Under the pieces are notes generated by a model that was given only the letters and a program-made list of their open reading frames with translations, was not told the DNA's origin and made no database searches. Shown one piece after another: positions 1 through 7,486 of a DNA stretch of 39,123 bases. Made by a program: the position numbers and the translations under genes. The first letter of the stretch is position 1. Each line of letters opens with the position of its first letter. The DNA is taken from NCBI GenBank assembly GCA_002309715.1, contig DBXW01000009.1, positions 4,936-44,058 of the forward strand. Reading direction: 5' to 3'. This DNA is from Candidatus Avelusimicrobium cornigerorum (GTDB taxonomy: Bacteria > Elusimicrobiota > Elusimicrobia > Elusimicrobiales > Elusimicrobiaceae).

Positions 1-76
1 GCCGCCAGCCGTTTGAGTTCGACCCTTCCGTTTGAGATATACCTATCAGGCAGGTTATTTCAAATGCGCTGGCAAG

Positions 77-107
77 ATGAAAAACAACAAGCCGTGTTGC
101 TTTTCAT
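77..107. repeat. Inverted repeat upstream of the HTH gene
   Basis: A 12-bp stem with one A/C mismatch: ATGAAAA at 77-83 pairs with TTTTCAT at 101-107, and CAACA at 85-89 pairs with TGTTG at 95-99. It lies directly before the first TATTGTTAG repeat. It could be a regulator site or the 3' hairpin of a gene left of the window. Bases 1-76 show nothing recognisable. Confidence 0.4.
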
Positions 108-155
108 ATTGTTAGTATAGTAAGTATTGTTAGCGTTTGTCAAGTCCTTTATAAA
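107..155 (+). promoter_or_regulatory. Promoter with overlapping 18-bp-spaced direct repeat
   Basis: TTGTTA (127-132), a 17-bp spacer and TATAAA (150-155) form a good sigma-70-type promoter. The 9-mer TATTGTTAG occurs at 107-115 and again at 125-133, so the second copy covers the -35 box. Two identical sites 18 bp apart at a regulator's own promoter suggest an operator for autoregulation; that part is inference. Confidence 0.6.
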
Positions 156-182
156 ATCATTTTTTTGCGTCTTTTACCGTCT

Positions 183-857
183 ATGAACAAATTTGAAAAA
201 CAACTAGAGAAATGGAACAACGGTCTCTTACGCGGTGCACAGGCAAAGTTAGCAAAATGCCTACAAGTCTCCACCGCCACCGTAGCCTTATGGGCCACCG
301 GCAAAAGACATCCTTCTAAAGGATTTATCACTCAAATGGCCAAGTTGTTTAATTTGGACGAGTATAGTGTTGTGCGGTTATTTACGAACGTTCCCACATA
401 CCGGCCGACTGATTTTTTAAACACAGAAACAGCCTATTCTTTACACGACGCCGCCCCGAGTGCTTTGCACTACGAGGCAACACCTTATCCGCAAAAAAAT
501 GAAAAGGATATCGTTAAATTACCTGTATTTACCAAACAGCCCGAAAAATATCCCCTTTACAAAACAACCGATATTCAATCTTGGTGGCAAATCCCGGCCG
601 ATTTTGCTACCCAAACCGATTTCTTGTTTTTACTTCCCAGCAAAACAGATTCACAACGGATCCTTTTTGTGCGTTTGCGGAAAACCTGGGAAAAAAATTT
701 TTACATGCTCGGGAAAAAAGGTGCACGCTATATACTTGTGCGAACGCGCCGCAAAAACGGTCAATTGGTTTTAGAAACAGAAGAGGGCACGCTATTGCCT
801 TCTACGATGATAAAACCTATCGGGCTTGTTGTTAAACAAGTGGTCAATTTAAATTAA
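183..857 (+). CDS. HTH (XRE-like) transcriptional regulator
   Basis: A 224-residue protein if started at ATG 183. A TTG at 165 in the same frame would add six residues but sits only about 10 nt after the -10 box. Residues about 15-68 look like a helix-turn-helix domain: LAKCLQVSTATVALWATGKR fits the recognition-helix region of XRE/Cro-type repressors. The C-terminal half (about 120-224) ends in IKPIGLVVKQV, reminiscent of the end of LexA/CI S24-like domains. I see no clear Ser/Lys dyad, so it is probably a non-cleavable relative. No Shine-Dalgarno sequence precedes ATG 183. The promoter carries a direct repeat over its -35 box, suggesting autoregulation. The target genes cannot be told from here. 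Confidence 0.75.
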   Translation: MNKFEKQLEKWNNGLLRGAQAKLAKCLQVSTATVALWATGKRHPSKGFITQMAKLFNLDEYSVVRLFTNVPTYRPTDFLNTETAYSLHDAAPSALHYEATPYPQKNEKDIVKLPVFTKQPEKYPLYKTTDIQSWWQIPADFATQTDFLFLLPSKTDSQRILFVRLRKTWEKNFYMLGKKGARYILVRTRRKNGQLVLETEEGTLLPSTMIKPIGLVVKQVVNLN

Positions 858-861
858 CCCC

Positions 862-889
862 TTGATTTTTTCCGGAAATTCATTATACT
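862..889 (+). promoter_or_regulatory. Promoter of the candidate ncRNA
   Basis: TTGATT (862-867), 16-bp spacer, TATACT (884-889). It starts 5 bases after the stop of the HTH gene and points into a 380-nt stretch with no plausible protein. Expected start of transcription is about 896. Confidence 0.6.
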
Positions 890-895
890 TAATAT

Positions 896-1281
896 AACCC
901 GATGTTAGGTACAGAAAATCTTTCTTACCTATCTGTTTTTGGCCTTGCGCCAAAAACACGTGGATAAGAAGGGACTGCTTCGGAAGGCGAAGCGGACAAA
1001 CGCGAAGAGCGTAGCCGTATTTGTTGCCGGGGCAGAAAATGAGAGTTCTTTGTTTACGTGCGGTACAGTGGGATAGCGCGGATGCAGTTTCCCGTTCACG
1101 AGCCTTAAGCCTGTTATTTGAGAATAACGGGAGTTCCTTGGGGATATGGGCGGAGCACCCCGCCTCATGCGGTATGCGGCACAACAAAATTCTTAACTGT
1201 ATCTCTCGGGCAAGAGAGTAAACATGAATAAGCCGGTTAGATGAGTCTCCGCATTGAAGAAATGCGGAGGCTCTTTTTATA
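896..1281 (+). ncRNA. Unidentified structured RNA, about 385 nt
   Basis: The stretch has a promoter at its left end, a strong intrinsic terminator at its right end and no credible coding frame. It is dense in stem-loops: TAGGTA/TACCTA (906-911/926-931), an 8-bp stem TTTTTGGC/GCCAAAAA (936-943/949-956), GCTTCG/CGAAGC (977-982/988-993), GTTATT/AATAAC (1113-1118/1123-1128) and CTCTC/GAGAG (1203-1207/1214-1218). A long-range stem joins 1020-1029 to 1177-1188. I looked for hallmarks of tmRNA (tag reading frame, T-arm), RNase P RNA (GAGGAAAGUCC and ACAGAA core) and SRP RNA and did not find them. 6S RNA is possible: the length is generous, but there is one big helix with internal bubbles. The identity is open. 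Confidence 0.5.
1243..1280 (+). terminator. Intrinsic terminator of the candidate ncRNA
   Basis: A 13-bp stem (1243-1255 with 1261-1273, one G-T wobble), 5-nt loop and a run of T from 1274. Confidence 0.85.
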
Positions 1282-1296
1282 TATCTCAAGAAACAC

Positions 1297-1325
1297 TTGA
1301 AAAAGAAATCGTACTTTGCTAAACT
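1297..1325 (+). promoter_or_regulatory. Promoter of the DksA/TraR-type gene
   Basis: TTGAAA (1297-1302), 17-bp spacer, TAAACT (1320-1325). It lies after the ncRNA terminator, so the downstream gene is transcribed separately. It also rules out the upstream TTG at 1297 as a start codon. Confidence 0.65.
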
Positions 1326-1392
1326 AATCAAACAGCGCCGCGGCCGAGAATCAGAAGCCGTGCGCATTATTTTTAAAGGGGTATACATAATT

Positions 1393-1770
1393 ATGCCGAG
1401 TAAAAAGACTAACAAAGAAACTCTTACCGCTACCGAGTTAAAAGAGATTAAAAAACATTTATTACAACTTAAAGAAGAAGCCACCGAACGCTTGAAAAAT
1501 AAAAAAGATATGGATATGCCCGAAGCCGAAGTGGGAGACCCGATTGACGACGCCACCCGCAGTTTAGACAAAGAAATCCTATTTGAACTTTCCGGTAATG
1601 CCCACAATACCATTGAACAAATTGAAGCGGCTTTGCGAAAAATGGATAAAGGCATTTACGGCTTATGCGAGTATTGCCGTCAACCTATTCCCAAAAGACG
1701 CATTAAGGCACTCCCTTTCGCGCGTTACTGTATTAACTGCCAACACTCTACTGAACATCATAGTAACTAA
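1393..1770 (+). CDS. DksA/TraR family C4 zinc-finger protein
   Basis: A 125-residue protein. The C-terminal zinc finger is C92-x2-C95-x17-C113-x2-C116, the pattern of the zf-dksA_traR family. The N-terminal half is a charged helical region, with acidic residues (GDPIDDATRS, 48-57) where DksA carries its coiled-coil tip. DksA-type proteins bind the RNA polymerase secondary channel and, with ppGpp, adjust rRNA and amino-acid promoters. Shorter TraR/YocK-type relatives also exist, and I cannot tell which role applies. ATG 1393 is chosen because AAAGGGG lies at 1375-1381 and the promoter lies at 1297-1325. The gene is monocistronic, between two terminators. Confidence 0.85.
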   Translation: MPSKKTNKETLTATELKEIKKHLLQLKEEATERLKNKKDMDMPEAEVGDPIDDATRSLDKEILFELSGNAHNTIEQIEAALRKMDKGIYGLCEYCRQPIPKRRIKALPFARYCINCQHSTEHHSN

Positions 1771-1776
1771 AAACAA

Positions 1777-1805
1777 CCCCCCGGGACAAAACCCGGGGGG
1801 TGTTT
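1777..1805 (+). terminator. CCCCCCGGG-type terminator
   Basis: Stem CCCCCCGGG (1777-1785) with CCCGGGGGG (1792-1800), followed by TGTTTT. It could serve both strands. It is one of a family of similar hairpins in this window. Confidence 0.85.
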
Positions 1806-1864
1806 TAAAAACCGTAAGATTAAGGCATCGTAACCCAACGCCCTAAAAAGGTGGAAACTGCAGC

Positions 1865-2007
1865 CTATGCTATCGGCTTAATAAGTGCAAGGGCTTGCGC
1901 AGCATGTGTTTTTTCTACCGCTTTTTGATATTGCGGCAAGGCAAAAGCCGATAATCAAAACAACCACAAGCAACTCAAGTAAGTGTAAATCCACGTTCTC
2001 CTTTCAT
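1865..2007 (-). pseudogene. Decayed type IV pilin fragment
   Basis: The minus strand starts MKGERGFTL, then in a shifted frame reads LELLVVVLIIG. After an internal loss of about 11 bases (the GILAAIA part) it reads LPQYQKAVEKTHAAQALAL before a stop at 1865-1867. The two intact pilins of this window read GFTLIELLVVVLIIG and LPQYQKAVEK at the same places, and the DNA lines up base by base (for example GCTTTTTGATATTGCGGCAA on the plus strand). It has two frame disruptions and lacks the whole C-terminal globular domain. No poly-T promoter module like that of the intact copies lies upstream. Confidence 0.8.
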
Positions 2008-2031
2008 AAATTTTATTCTAATTGTAAGCAA

Positions 2032-2895
2032 TCAGTAATGCATCCACCCGTGCAGTATCCACCACGATAAAAAACCAAACCCCAGTAGCAACAACAACAT
2101 AACCGATAGACCAATAAATCGCCCGAAAGAGACATCTTTCCGTTTAGCCGCTTCTATCCGACCGGAAGCCATTTGCAACAGCGCCGCCGCCGTTTCTTCT
2201 CCCAACACGGTTGTCTTACCGTCGGAAACAAGCGTAATTTCCGCGCTTGGAACCGGGGCGGGCTCTTGCTTAACGGCGTGTGCTTCCAATTCGCGCAATA
2301 ATTGCATGGCCCGGAAACGAAACGCCTCTATTTGCGAAGCCGGAACGAGAGCGTGTTCGTGATAAACCAATGCATTTCCGTTTAGTTCCAAGTAAACTTG
2401 ATGATGCGTTTTTAAAAAACCCATTACCAGCGGCGTAAACAAAGCGCCCGCTTCCGCCGACGGAGCCGCAATTTGATAATGCGCATCAATGGCAGGAATA
2501 TTGGTTTTAATAAGCATTTGTTTGGAAGAGGCAAAAACCGAACCAACCGGGACAACTTTTAACGGCAAGAAATCCCCATTTTTAAGTTCCGCTGCAAAAA
2601 TGGTAACGGGCAACGGTTTTGTTTTGGGATTTTCATCTTTATAAATATAATCATCCGCCACCCTGATAAAAGCCGATTTCTCCACATAAGTGAACACATG
2701 GCGGAATTGGTGAAAGAAAAAGATAAAAAAATCCAATCGGCCGGCCGCAAACGGAGTTGTTACCGTTTCCTTTTGTTTTTCAAACAAACAATCGTTGGCT
2801 CGCGCAATACGGGCCAACACGCTAGCGCGCGTAGACATCATCGCAACCGCCCCGATAAAAACAACCAAGCCGCACGTAAAAAGGATTTCTATCAT
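2032..2895 (-). CDS. Two-TM membrane protein of unknown function
   Basis: A 287-residue protein, family not recognised. A hydrophobic helix spans about residues 3-21 and a second near the C-terminus about 260-281 (VMLLLLLGFGFLSWWILHGW). The roughly 230 residues between are mixed alpha/beta, with a repeated-looking segment of hydrophobic strands at 90-170. Residues about 215-240 are Pro/Ala/Glu-rich and probably a linker. The topology suggests a large domain held between two membrane anchors. The start codon lies 6 nt after an extended -10 box with no Shine-Dalgarno sequence, so the mRNA is likely leaderless. It is transcribed divergently from the phosphohexomutase gene 103 bp away. Confidence 0.7.
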   Translation of the reverse strand: MIEILFTCGLVVFIGAVAMMSTRASVLARIARANDCLFEKQKETVTTPFAAGRLDFFIFFFHQFRHVFTYVEKSAFIRVADDYIYKDENPKTKPLPVTIFAAELKNGDFLPLKVVPVGSVFASSKQMLIKTNIPAIDAHYQIAAPSAEAGALFTPLVMGFLKTHHQVYLELNGNALVYHEHALVPASQIEAFRFRAMQLLRELEAHAVKQEPAPVPSAEITLVSDGKTTVLGEETAAALLQMASGRIEAAKRKDVSFGRFIGLSVMLLLLLGFGFLSWWILHGWMHY

Positions 2896-2901
2896 AGTTA
2901 T

Positions 2902-2910
2902 ATATTAGCA
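2902..2910 (-). promoter_or_regulatory. Extended -10 promoter, leaderless start
   Basis: The minus strand reads TGC then TAATAT (2907-2902). Six bases separate the -10 box from the ATG at 2895, so transcription should start at or next to the start codon. Confidence 0.6.
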
Positions 2911-2983
2911 AAATATCTCAACCGACCGAGCCTATATCCTGTAACCAAAAACGGCAAGAGATGAAAAAAGGGTGTTTTTTTAG

Positions 2984-2989
2984 TATAAT
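2984..2989 (+). promoter_or_regulatory. -10 box directly before the start codon
   Basis: A perfect TATAAT at 2984-2989 lies 9 nt before ATG 2999. There is no ribosome-binding site between them. No good -35 box is seen at 16-18 bp. Confidence 0.6.
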
Positions 2990-2998
2990 ACCAACACT

Positions 2999-4483
2999 AT
3001 GGAAGATATTAAATTTAGCACAGCCGGCTTTCGGGCCGTTACAGCGGGCGGATTAACTGCCCAATCGGTACAACGTTTGGCCTACGGGATTTCCGAGCAC
3101 GTTTTGGAACATCCTTTTTACGGATTTGAAGGGAGCGGTTATCGCAAACATTGCCAAGATCAAGGTAAAAAATTCAAACACCCGCTTGTAATTGTAGGGT
3201 TTGATACACGCTTTTTGTCTAAACAATTAGCCTATGTAGCAGCCAATGCGTTGGCGCAAAACGGCATTACCGTTCATTTGGCTGAAGATCCGTTGCCAAC
3301 CCCGGTAGCCGAGTGGGCTGTTTTAAGCGAGTGTGCCGTCGGTGCTATTGTAATTACCGGCAGCGAATCCCCTTATTACGTCAACGGGGTGAAATGGATT
3401 TCGTACTACGGCGGAATTGCCAACAACGAAATTTGCGAAGATATTGAAAAACATATTCCGGCAGCCAATGCACAAATTTTAAAAGCATCTTCCACGGAAT
3501 TTAATTCCTTAAGTGCGGCGGTTATCGTCACCAAAGATGCGCGGAAAAACTACCTGGCGCACTTGGAAAAACTTCTCAACGTGCGCGCATTAAAAAAAGC
3601 AAAACTTAAAATTGCGGTGGATCCGTTATTCGGCTCGGCTAAAAATTATTTCCGGCCTTTCTTGGAAAAATATGGGCTAACCGTAGAAGGAATCCATGAA
3701 GAAGATGATGCCCTTTTCGGCGGCACCGTTCCCAATGCGGGTCCGGTAAGTTTAACCGAACTGAAAAAATTGGTGCTCGCCAAAAAAATGCACTTGGGGA
3801 TTGCATGCAACCCCGATTGTGATAAATTCGGCCTTATTGATTCTGACGGCACGTGGGTTTCCCCTAACGAAATTGCTCCTATGATTTTAGATCACCTGGT
3901 ACGTAATAAAAAATTAAAAGGCCGCGTGTGTCGCAGTGTTATTACGTCAACGCTTATGGATCAAGTAGCCAAGGCAAACGGCCTTATGTTACGGGAAACG
4001 CCTGTTGGATTCAAATATATTACAGACCTCATGACTTCCGGCCAATACGTTATGGGGATGGAAGAATCCGGCGGGCTGGCCATTGCCAATCATATCCCGG
4101 ACAAAGACGGCCTATTGGCTTGTTTGTTAGTGGTAGATATGATGGCCAGTGAAGGCAAACCTTTGAAACAATTACGTAAAGATTTTTATAAAAAATACAA
4201 TCGCCTTTTTGACCAAAAAGTCAGTATCCCCAAAACCGAAACGGAAATTAACCGCATTATGGAACGGCTGGATATTCGCCCACCGCTTTCCATCAACAAA
4301 ACCTCTGTGTGGCGTATTGATAATACCGATGGGTTTAAGTTTCTCTTAAAAGGGGGCAGTTGGTTAGCGATCCGGCCGTCTAGTACCGAGCGGCTTATCC
4401 GCATGTATGCCGAATCGCAAAATGAAAAAGTACCGGCCGCCTTAATTAAAGAGGGCAAAAAAATCATAGACAGTATCATATAG
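2999..4483 (+). CDS. Alpha-D-phosphohexomutase (PGM/PMM family)
   Basis: A 494-residue protein with the four-domain layout of phosphoglucomutases and phosphomannomutases, which interconvert hexose 1- and 6-phosphates. Ser122 lies in TGSESPYYVNG (120-130), which replaces the usual TASHNPxxxNG: the phosphoserine is kept but His becomes Glu. The metal loop reads NPDCDK (271-276) instead of DxDxDR, so its first Asp is Asn and its Arg is Lys. The sugar loop EESGG (355-359) and the phosphate loop RPSSTERLIRMY (459-470) are normal. The changes at two catalytic loops make substrate and activity uncertain. It is followed 33 bp later by enolase on the same strand, which fits a role near glycolysis or glycogen. 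The mRNA is probably leaderless. Confidence 0.85.
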   Translation: MEDIKFSTAGFRAVTAGGLTAQSVQRLAYGISEHVLEHPFYGFEGSGYRKHCQDQGKKFKHPLVIVGFDTRFLSKQLAYVAANALAQNGITVHLAEDPLPTPVAEWAVLSECAVGAIVITGSESPYYVNGVKWISYYGGIANNEICEDIEKHIPAANAQILKASSTEFNSLSAAVIVTKDARKNYLAHLEKLLNVRALKKAKLKIAVDPLFGSAKNYFRPFLEKYGLTVEGIHEEDDALFGGTVPNAGPVSLTELKKLVLAKKMHLGIACNPDCDKFGLIDSDGTWVSPNEIAPMILDHLVRNKKLKGRVCRSVITSTLMDQVAKANGLMLRETPVGFKYITDLMTSGQYVMGMEESGGLAIANHIPDKDGLLACLLVVDMMASEGKPLKQLRKDFYKKYNRLFDQKVSIPKTETEINRIMERLDIRPPLSINKTSVWRIDNTDGFKFLLKGGSWLAIRPSSTERLIRMYAESQNEKVPAALIKEGKKIIDSII

Positions 4484-4516
4484 TGCCGCAAGTATGCGGC
4501 CACAGGGGGTAAGTAT

Positions 4517-5791
4517 ATGGTTCGCATCAAAAAAATAAAAGCGCGAGAAATTTTAGATTCCCGCGGATATCCGACCGTGGCAGCAGATGTGCTGTTAGAC
4601 GACGGAACAATCGGCTCTGCCGCCGTGCCCAGCGGGGCTTCTACCGGCTCGCACGAAGCATTGGAACTGCGCGACAAAGACATGCAGCGTTTTAACGGCA
4701 AGGGTGTGCTAAAGGCTGTTGCAAACATAGAGCGATTATCGCAGCAATTAGCGGGGTTAGATCCTTTTGATATTCGTTTGGTAGATGAGAGCATGATCGC
4801 CTTGGACGGTACCGAAAACAAGGCAAAATTGGGCGCTAATGCGACTTTGGCGGTTTCTATGGCCGTCTTACGCGCAGGATGCCATCAGGCCGAAATACCG
4901 CTTTATGAACATTTGCGCCGGGTATATGGTCTAGCGCAACAAGAATATGTGTTGCCAACGCCCATGCTCAACATTATTAACGGCGGCAAACACGCAGACT
5001 CCGGGCTAGACGTTCAAGAATTTATGATTTTGCCCACGCACGCGGAAACATTTGCCCGGGCCTTACAAAGCGCCAGCGAAACATATCACGCGTTGCGTAT
5101 AGTGTTGGGCCGGCAGGGACAAGTAACTGCCGTTGGTGACGAAGGCGGGTTCGCTCCACAAATAGCCAAACACGAAGAGGTTTTAAAAACGATTTTGTCG
5201 GCTGCTCACCAAGCAGGGTATCCGAAAATGGCCCTGGCGTTAGATGCGGCCGCCAGCGAGTTTTATGACGGCGAAAAATATCATATAGAAGGACAAGCGC
5301 TAACCGCTCAAGAATTAACTGATTTATATACTTCTTGGTGTGCGCGTTATCCGCTTGCGTCGTTGGAAGATCCGCTGCAAGAAGACGATTGGGATCATTG
5401 GCGAGCATTAACCGCCAAGTTGGGCAAAAAAATAACGTTGGTAGGCGACGATTTATTCGTCACCAACCTAAAACGTTTACAACGCGGTATAACCTTGAAA
5501 GCGGCTAATGCTATTTTGATTAAACCCAATCAAATCGGCACGATATCGGAAACTATGCAAGTGATGAATTTAGCCCGGCAAAACGGTTACACGTGTATTG
5601 TGTCGCACCGGTCGGGTGAAACGGAAGATACGTTTATTGCCGATTTAGCAGTAGCCACAAACGCCGGTGCCATCAAAACAGGGGCCCCGGCACGCGCGGA
5701 AAGAACGGCGAAATATAACCGATTGTTGCAAATTGAAAAGGAACTTGGCTCCCGGGCTGTTTACGCACGGGACCGGGCGTTTAAAAAATAA
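4517..5791 (+). CDS. eno: Enolase
   Basis: A 424-residue cytoplasmic enzyme of glycolysis, 2-phosphoglycerate to phosphoenolpyruvate; the length is normal. The flexible loop SGAST is at 39-43, VQEFM at 166-170 and the acid/base loop GDEGGFAP at 207-214. The metal ligands are Asp243, Glu284 (SLEDP) and Asp311 (GDD). The catalytic Lys336 lies in LIKPNQ and SHRS is at 363-366. All family hallmarks are intact. GGGGG at 4505-4509 precedes the ATG. The stop overlaps the next ATG by one base (TAATG). The eno then FtsB-like order is also known from proteobacteria such as E. coli. Confidence 0.97.
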   Translation: MVRIKKIKAREILDSRGYPTVAADVLLDDGTIGSAAVPSGASTGSHEALELRDKDMQRFNGKGVLKAVANIERLSQQLAGLDPFDIRLVDESMIALDGTENKAKLGANATLAVSMAVLRAGCHQAEIPLYEHLRRVYGLAQQEYVLPTPMLNIINGGKHADSGLDVQEFMILPTHAETFARALQSASETYHALRIVLGRQGQVTAVGDEGGFAPQIAKHEEVLKTILSAAHQAGYPKMALALDAAASEFYDGEKYHIEGQALTAQELTDLYTSWCARYPLASLEDPLQEDDWDHWRALTAKLGKKITLVGDDLFVTNLKRLQRGITLKAANAILIKPNQIGTISETMQVMNLARQNGYTCIVSHRSGETEDTFIADLAVATNAGAIKTGAPARAERTAKYNRLLQIEKELGSRAVYARDRAFKK

Positions 5792-6087
5792 TGAAACAGT
5801 TTATAAACACACTTGTCAAAAATAGAAAGCCGCTGTTGGCAGGGCTTGCCCTGCTGGCAGTGGGTTGTTTGTGGATAGGGGGCAGTTTACTAAATCTGGT
5901 GCATAATAAACTGGAAAAAAAGAAATTACTGCATAGACGGATTGTATTAGAACAGGAATATGTTGATTTGCAACATACGCTGGACTTATTAAAAAATCAA
6001 GATCCGATACTCTTGGAAAAAATTGCCCGCACCGAATATGATTTGGCAAAACCTAACGAAGTGGAATTTCGCTTTCAGGTAAAATAA
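5791..6087 (+). CDS. FtsB/DivIC-like septum formation initiator
   Basis: A 98-residue bitopic protein: a short basic N-terminus, one membrane helix (about 14-36), then a coiled coil (about 38-75). It closes with YDLAKPNEVEFRF, which matches the end of FtsB/DivIC proteins (a gx-xxPGEivyrf pattern). These proteins join the FtsQLB divisome complex and help activate septal peptidoglycan synthesis. Its start overlaps the enolase stop by one base, so the two are translationally coupled. Confidence 0.85.
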   Translation: MKQFINTLVKNRKPLLAGLALLAVGCLWIGGSLLNLVHNKLEKKKLLHRRIVLEQEYVDLQHTLDLLKNQDPILLEKIARTEYDLAKPNEVEFRFQVK

Positions 6088-6089
6088 TT

Positions 6090-6698
6090 ATGGAAATCAA
6101 CGTCATCAATTTAGGTCCGATGGATAATTGCACATACCTCATCACGCAAGATACGCAAGCCCTGCTGATTGATCCGGCTTGGGATATGAATTTTTTGGAG
6201 CATACACTAGCCGAAAAAAATTTAACCTTGTGCGGCGTACTATTTACGCACGGACACTTTGATCACGTCAAATTTGCGCAAAACTTATTAGAAAAAACCG
6301 GCTTGAAAGGATATATTGAAAAGAATGATGCGGAACTTTCCGGCATAAATCCGCAATTCTTGCACACTTATACAGGGGAGCAAACTTTTAAAATCGCGTC
6401 GTTTGACGTGCATATTATTCCCACGCCGGGCCATACCGCCGGCAGCGTGTGTATACAAATCGGCCACGCACTCTTTACCGGAGATACTCTTTTCCCCGGT
6501 GCGTGCGGGCGAGTAGATTTGCCTACTTCTAGCCCGCGGGCCATGCGCGAGAGTTTAGTCAAACTGGCGAACTTACCCGAAGACACGCAAATTTTTGCCG
6601 GGCACAGTTACGGCGGCAAATGCAGTTCCACCATTGGCTATGAACGTATCAAAAACCCTTTTATGCGCAACGCACTTCGCGATAAGGAGATTTTATAA
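6090..6698 (+). CDS. MBL-fold metal hydrolase (glyoxalase II-like)
   Basis: A 202-residue cytoplasmic protein with a complete metallo-beta-lactamase metal site: T53-H54-G-H56-F-D58-H59, His115 (PGHTAG), Asp132 (GDTLF) and His172 (AGHSY). Two metal ions are expected. The compact form lacks the C-terminal substrate domain of true glyoxalase II, as in the YcbL type; these hydrolyse thioesters, but the natural substrate here is unknown. It lies 2 nt after the FtsB-like gene and overlaps lgt by one base. Confidence 0.88.
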   Translation: MEINVINLGPMDNCTYLITQDTQALLIDPAWDMNFLEHTLAEKNLTLCGVLFTHGHFDHVKFAQNLLEKTGLKGYIEKNDAELSGINPQFLHTYTGEQTFKIASFDVHIIPTPGHTAGSVCIQIGHALFTGDTLFPGACGRVDLPTSSPRAMRESLVKLANLPEDTQIFAGHSYGGKCSSTIGYERIKNPFMRNALRDKEIL

Positions 6699-7486
6699 TG
6701 CATCCGGTACTACTTAAAATCGGCTCGTTTGAACTGGCCAGTTACGGCGTGATGACCGCGCTGGGCTACATAGCCGGTTCCCTTTACCTGTTGCCCCGGC
6801 TTAAAAAAGTTAATTTAAATAAAGACACTTTTTGGAACTTAATTTTTATTGCCTTTATGGGAGCCTTATTAGGCGGGAAATTATTATTTATTCTCGTAAC
6901 TTGGCCGCAGTTAGACGGTTCTGCCTGGGAAAAAATACTTTACTTTGTGCAAAATTTCCGCTATGGATTTGTTTTCTACGGCGGAATGATTGCGGCAGTG
7001 GCGGCGCTGCTCATCTACATAAAAAAGAAACACTTGCCGCTACTTACGATTGCCGATTTTATGATTGTGGGGCTTCCGCTCGGGCATGCTTTCGGGCGGG
7101 TGGGATGTTTTTTGGCGGGATGCTGCCACGGCAAACCGACTACTATGCCGTGGGGCGTTACGTTTACCGATTCTCATGCCATGGTATCGCCTGATTTAAT
7201 CGGCGTACCGGTCCACCCGGTGCAACTTTATGAGGCCCTTGGCAACTTGCTGATTTTCTTTTTACTTCACAAACTCTACAACCGCCCGCATAAAAATGGT
7301 ACGGTGCTGTTGGCGTATATAGCGTACTACGGAACGCTGCGGTTTGTGTTGGAATTTTTCCGCGGAGACTTCCGCGGGGCGTATATTTTCGGGCTTTCCC
7401 CCGCCCAACTGATTACCTTACTGCTTGCCTTGGGTGCCGGGATTACCTGGTGGGTATTAGCCCGCAAGGAACAAAAAAATGGCTGA
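6698..7486 (+). CDS. lgt: Prolipoprotein diacylglyceryl transferase
   Basis: A 262-residue integral membrane enzyme with about seven helices. It transfers diacylglycerol from phosphatidylglycerol to the lipobox cysteine of prolipoproteins, the first step of lipoprotein maturation. The signature is GHAFGRVGCFLAGCCHGKP (129-147), a cysteine-rich variant of the usual GRxGNF motif that occurs in a subset of Lgt proteins. HPVQLYEALGNLLIFF further on is also typical. Its stop overlaps the next gene by 8 bases, so the operon continues. Confidence 0.92.
   Translation: MHPVLLKIGSFELASYGVMTALGYIAGSLYLLPRLKKVNLNKDTFWNLIFIAFMGALLGGKLLFILVTWPQLDGSAWEKILYFVQNFRYGFVFYGGMIAAVAALLIYIKKKHLPLLTIADFMIVGLPLGHAFGRVGCFLAGCCHGKPTTMPWGVTFTDSHAMVSPDLIGVPVHPVQLYEALGNLLIFFLLHKLYNRPHKNGTVLLAYIAYYGTLRFVLEFFRGDFRGAYIFGLSPAQLITLLLALGAGITWWVLARKEQKNG

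Noticed and set aside
1..120. An open frame of 39 codons from the left edge to a TAG at 118-120
   Set aside because: It overlaps the inverted repeat and the first promoter repeat, and has no recognisable similarity. It is too short to support as the 3' end of a gene.
896..1281. Reading this region as tmRNA, RNase P RNA or SRP RNA
   Set aside because: No tag frame or T-arm, no GAGGAAAGUCC/ACAGAA core, and no proper SRP apical helix. GGAAG at 982-986 sits in a different hairpin.
849..1655. A 268-codon minus-strand frame over the ncRNA and the DksA-like gene
   Set aside because: It runs through a terminator and promoter and antisense to a clear zinc-finger gene. Its composition is not protein-like.
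4186..4821. A 211-codon minus-strand frame across the phosphohexomutase/enolase junction
   Set aside because: It is antisense to two well-supported genes and has no ribosome-binding site.
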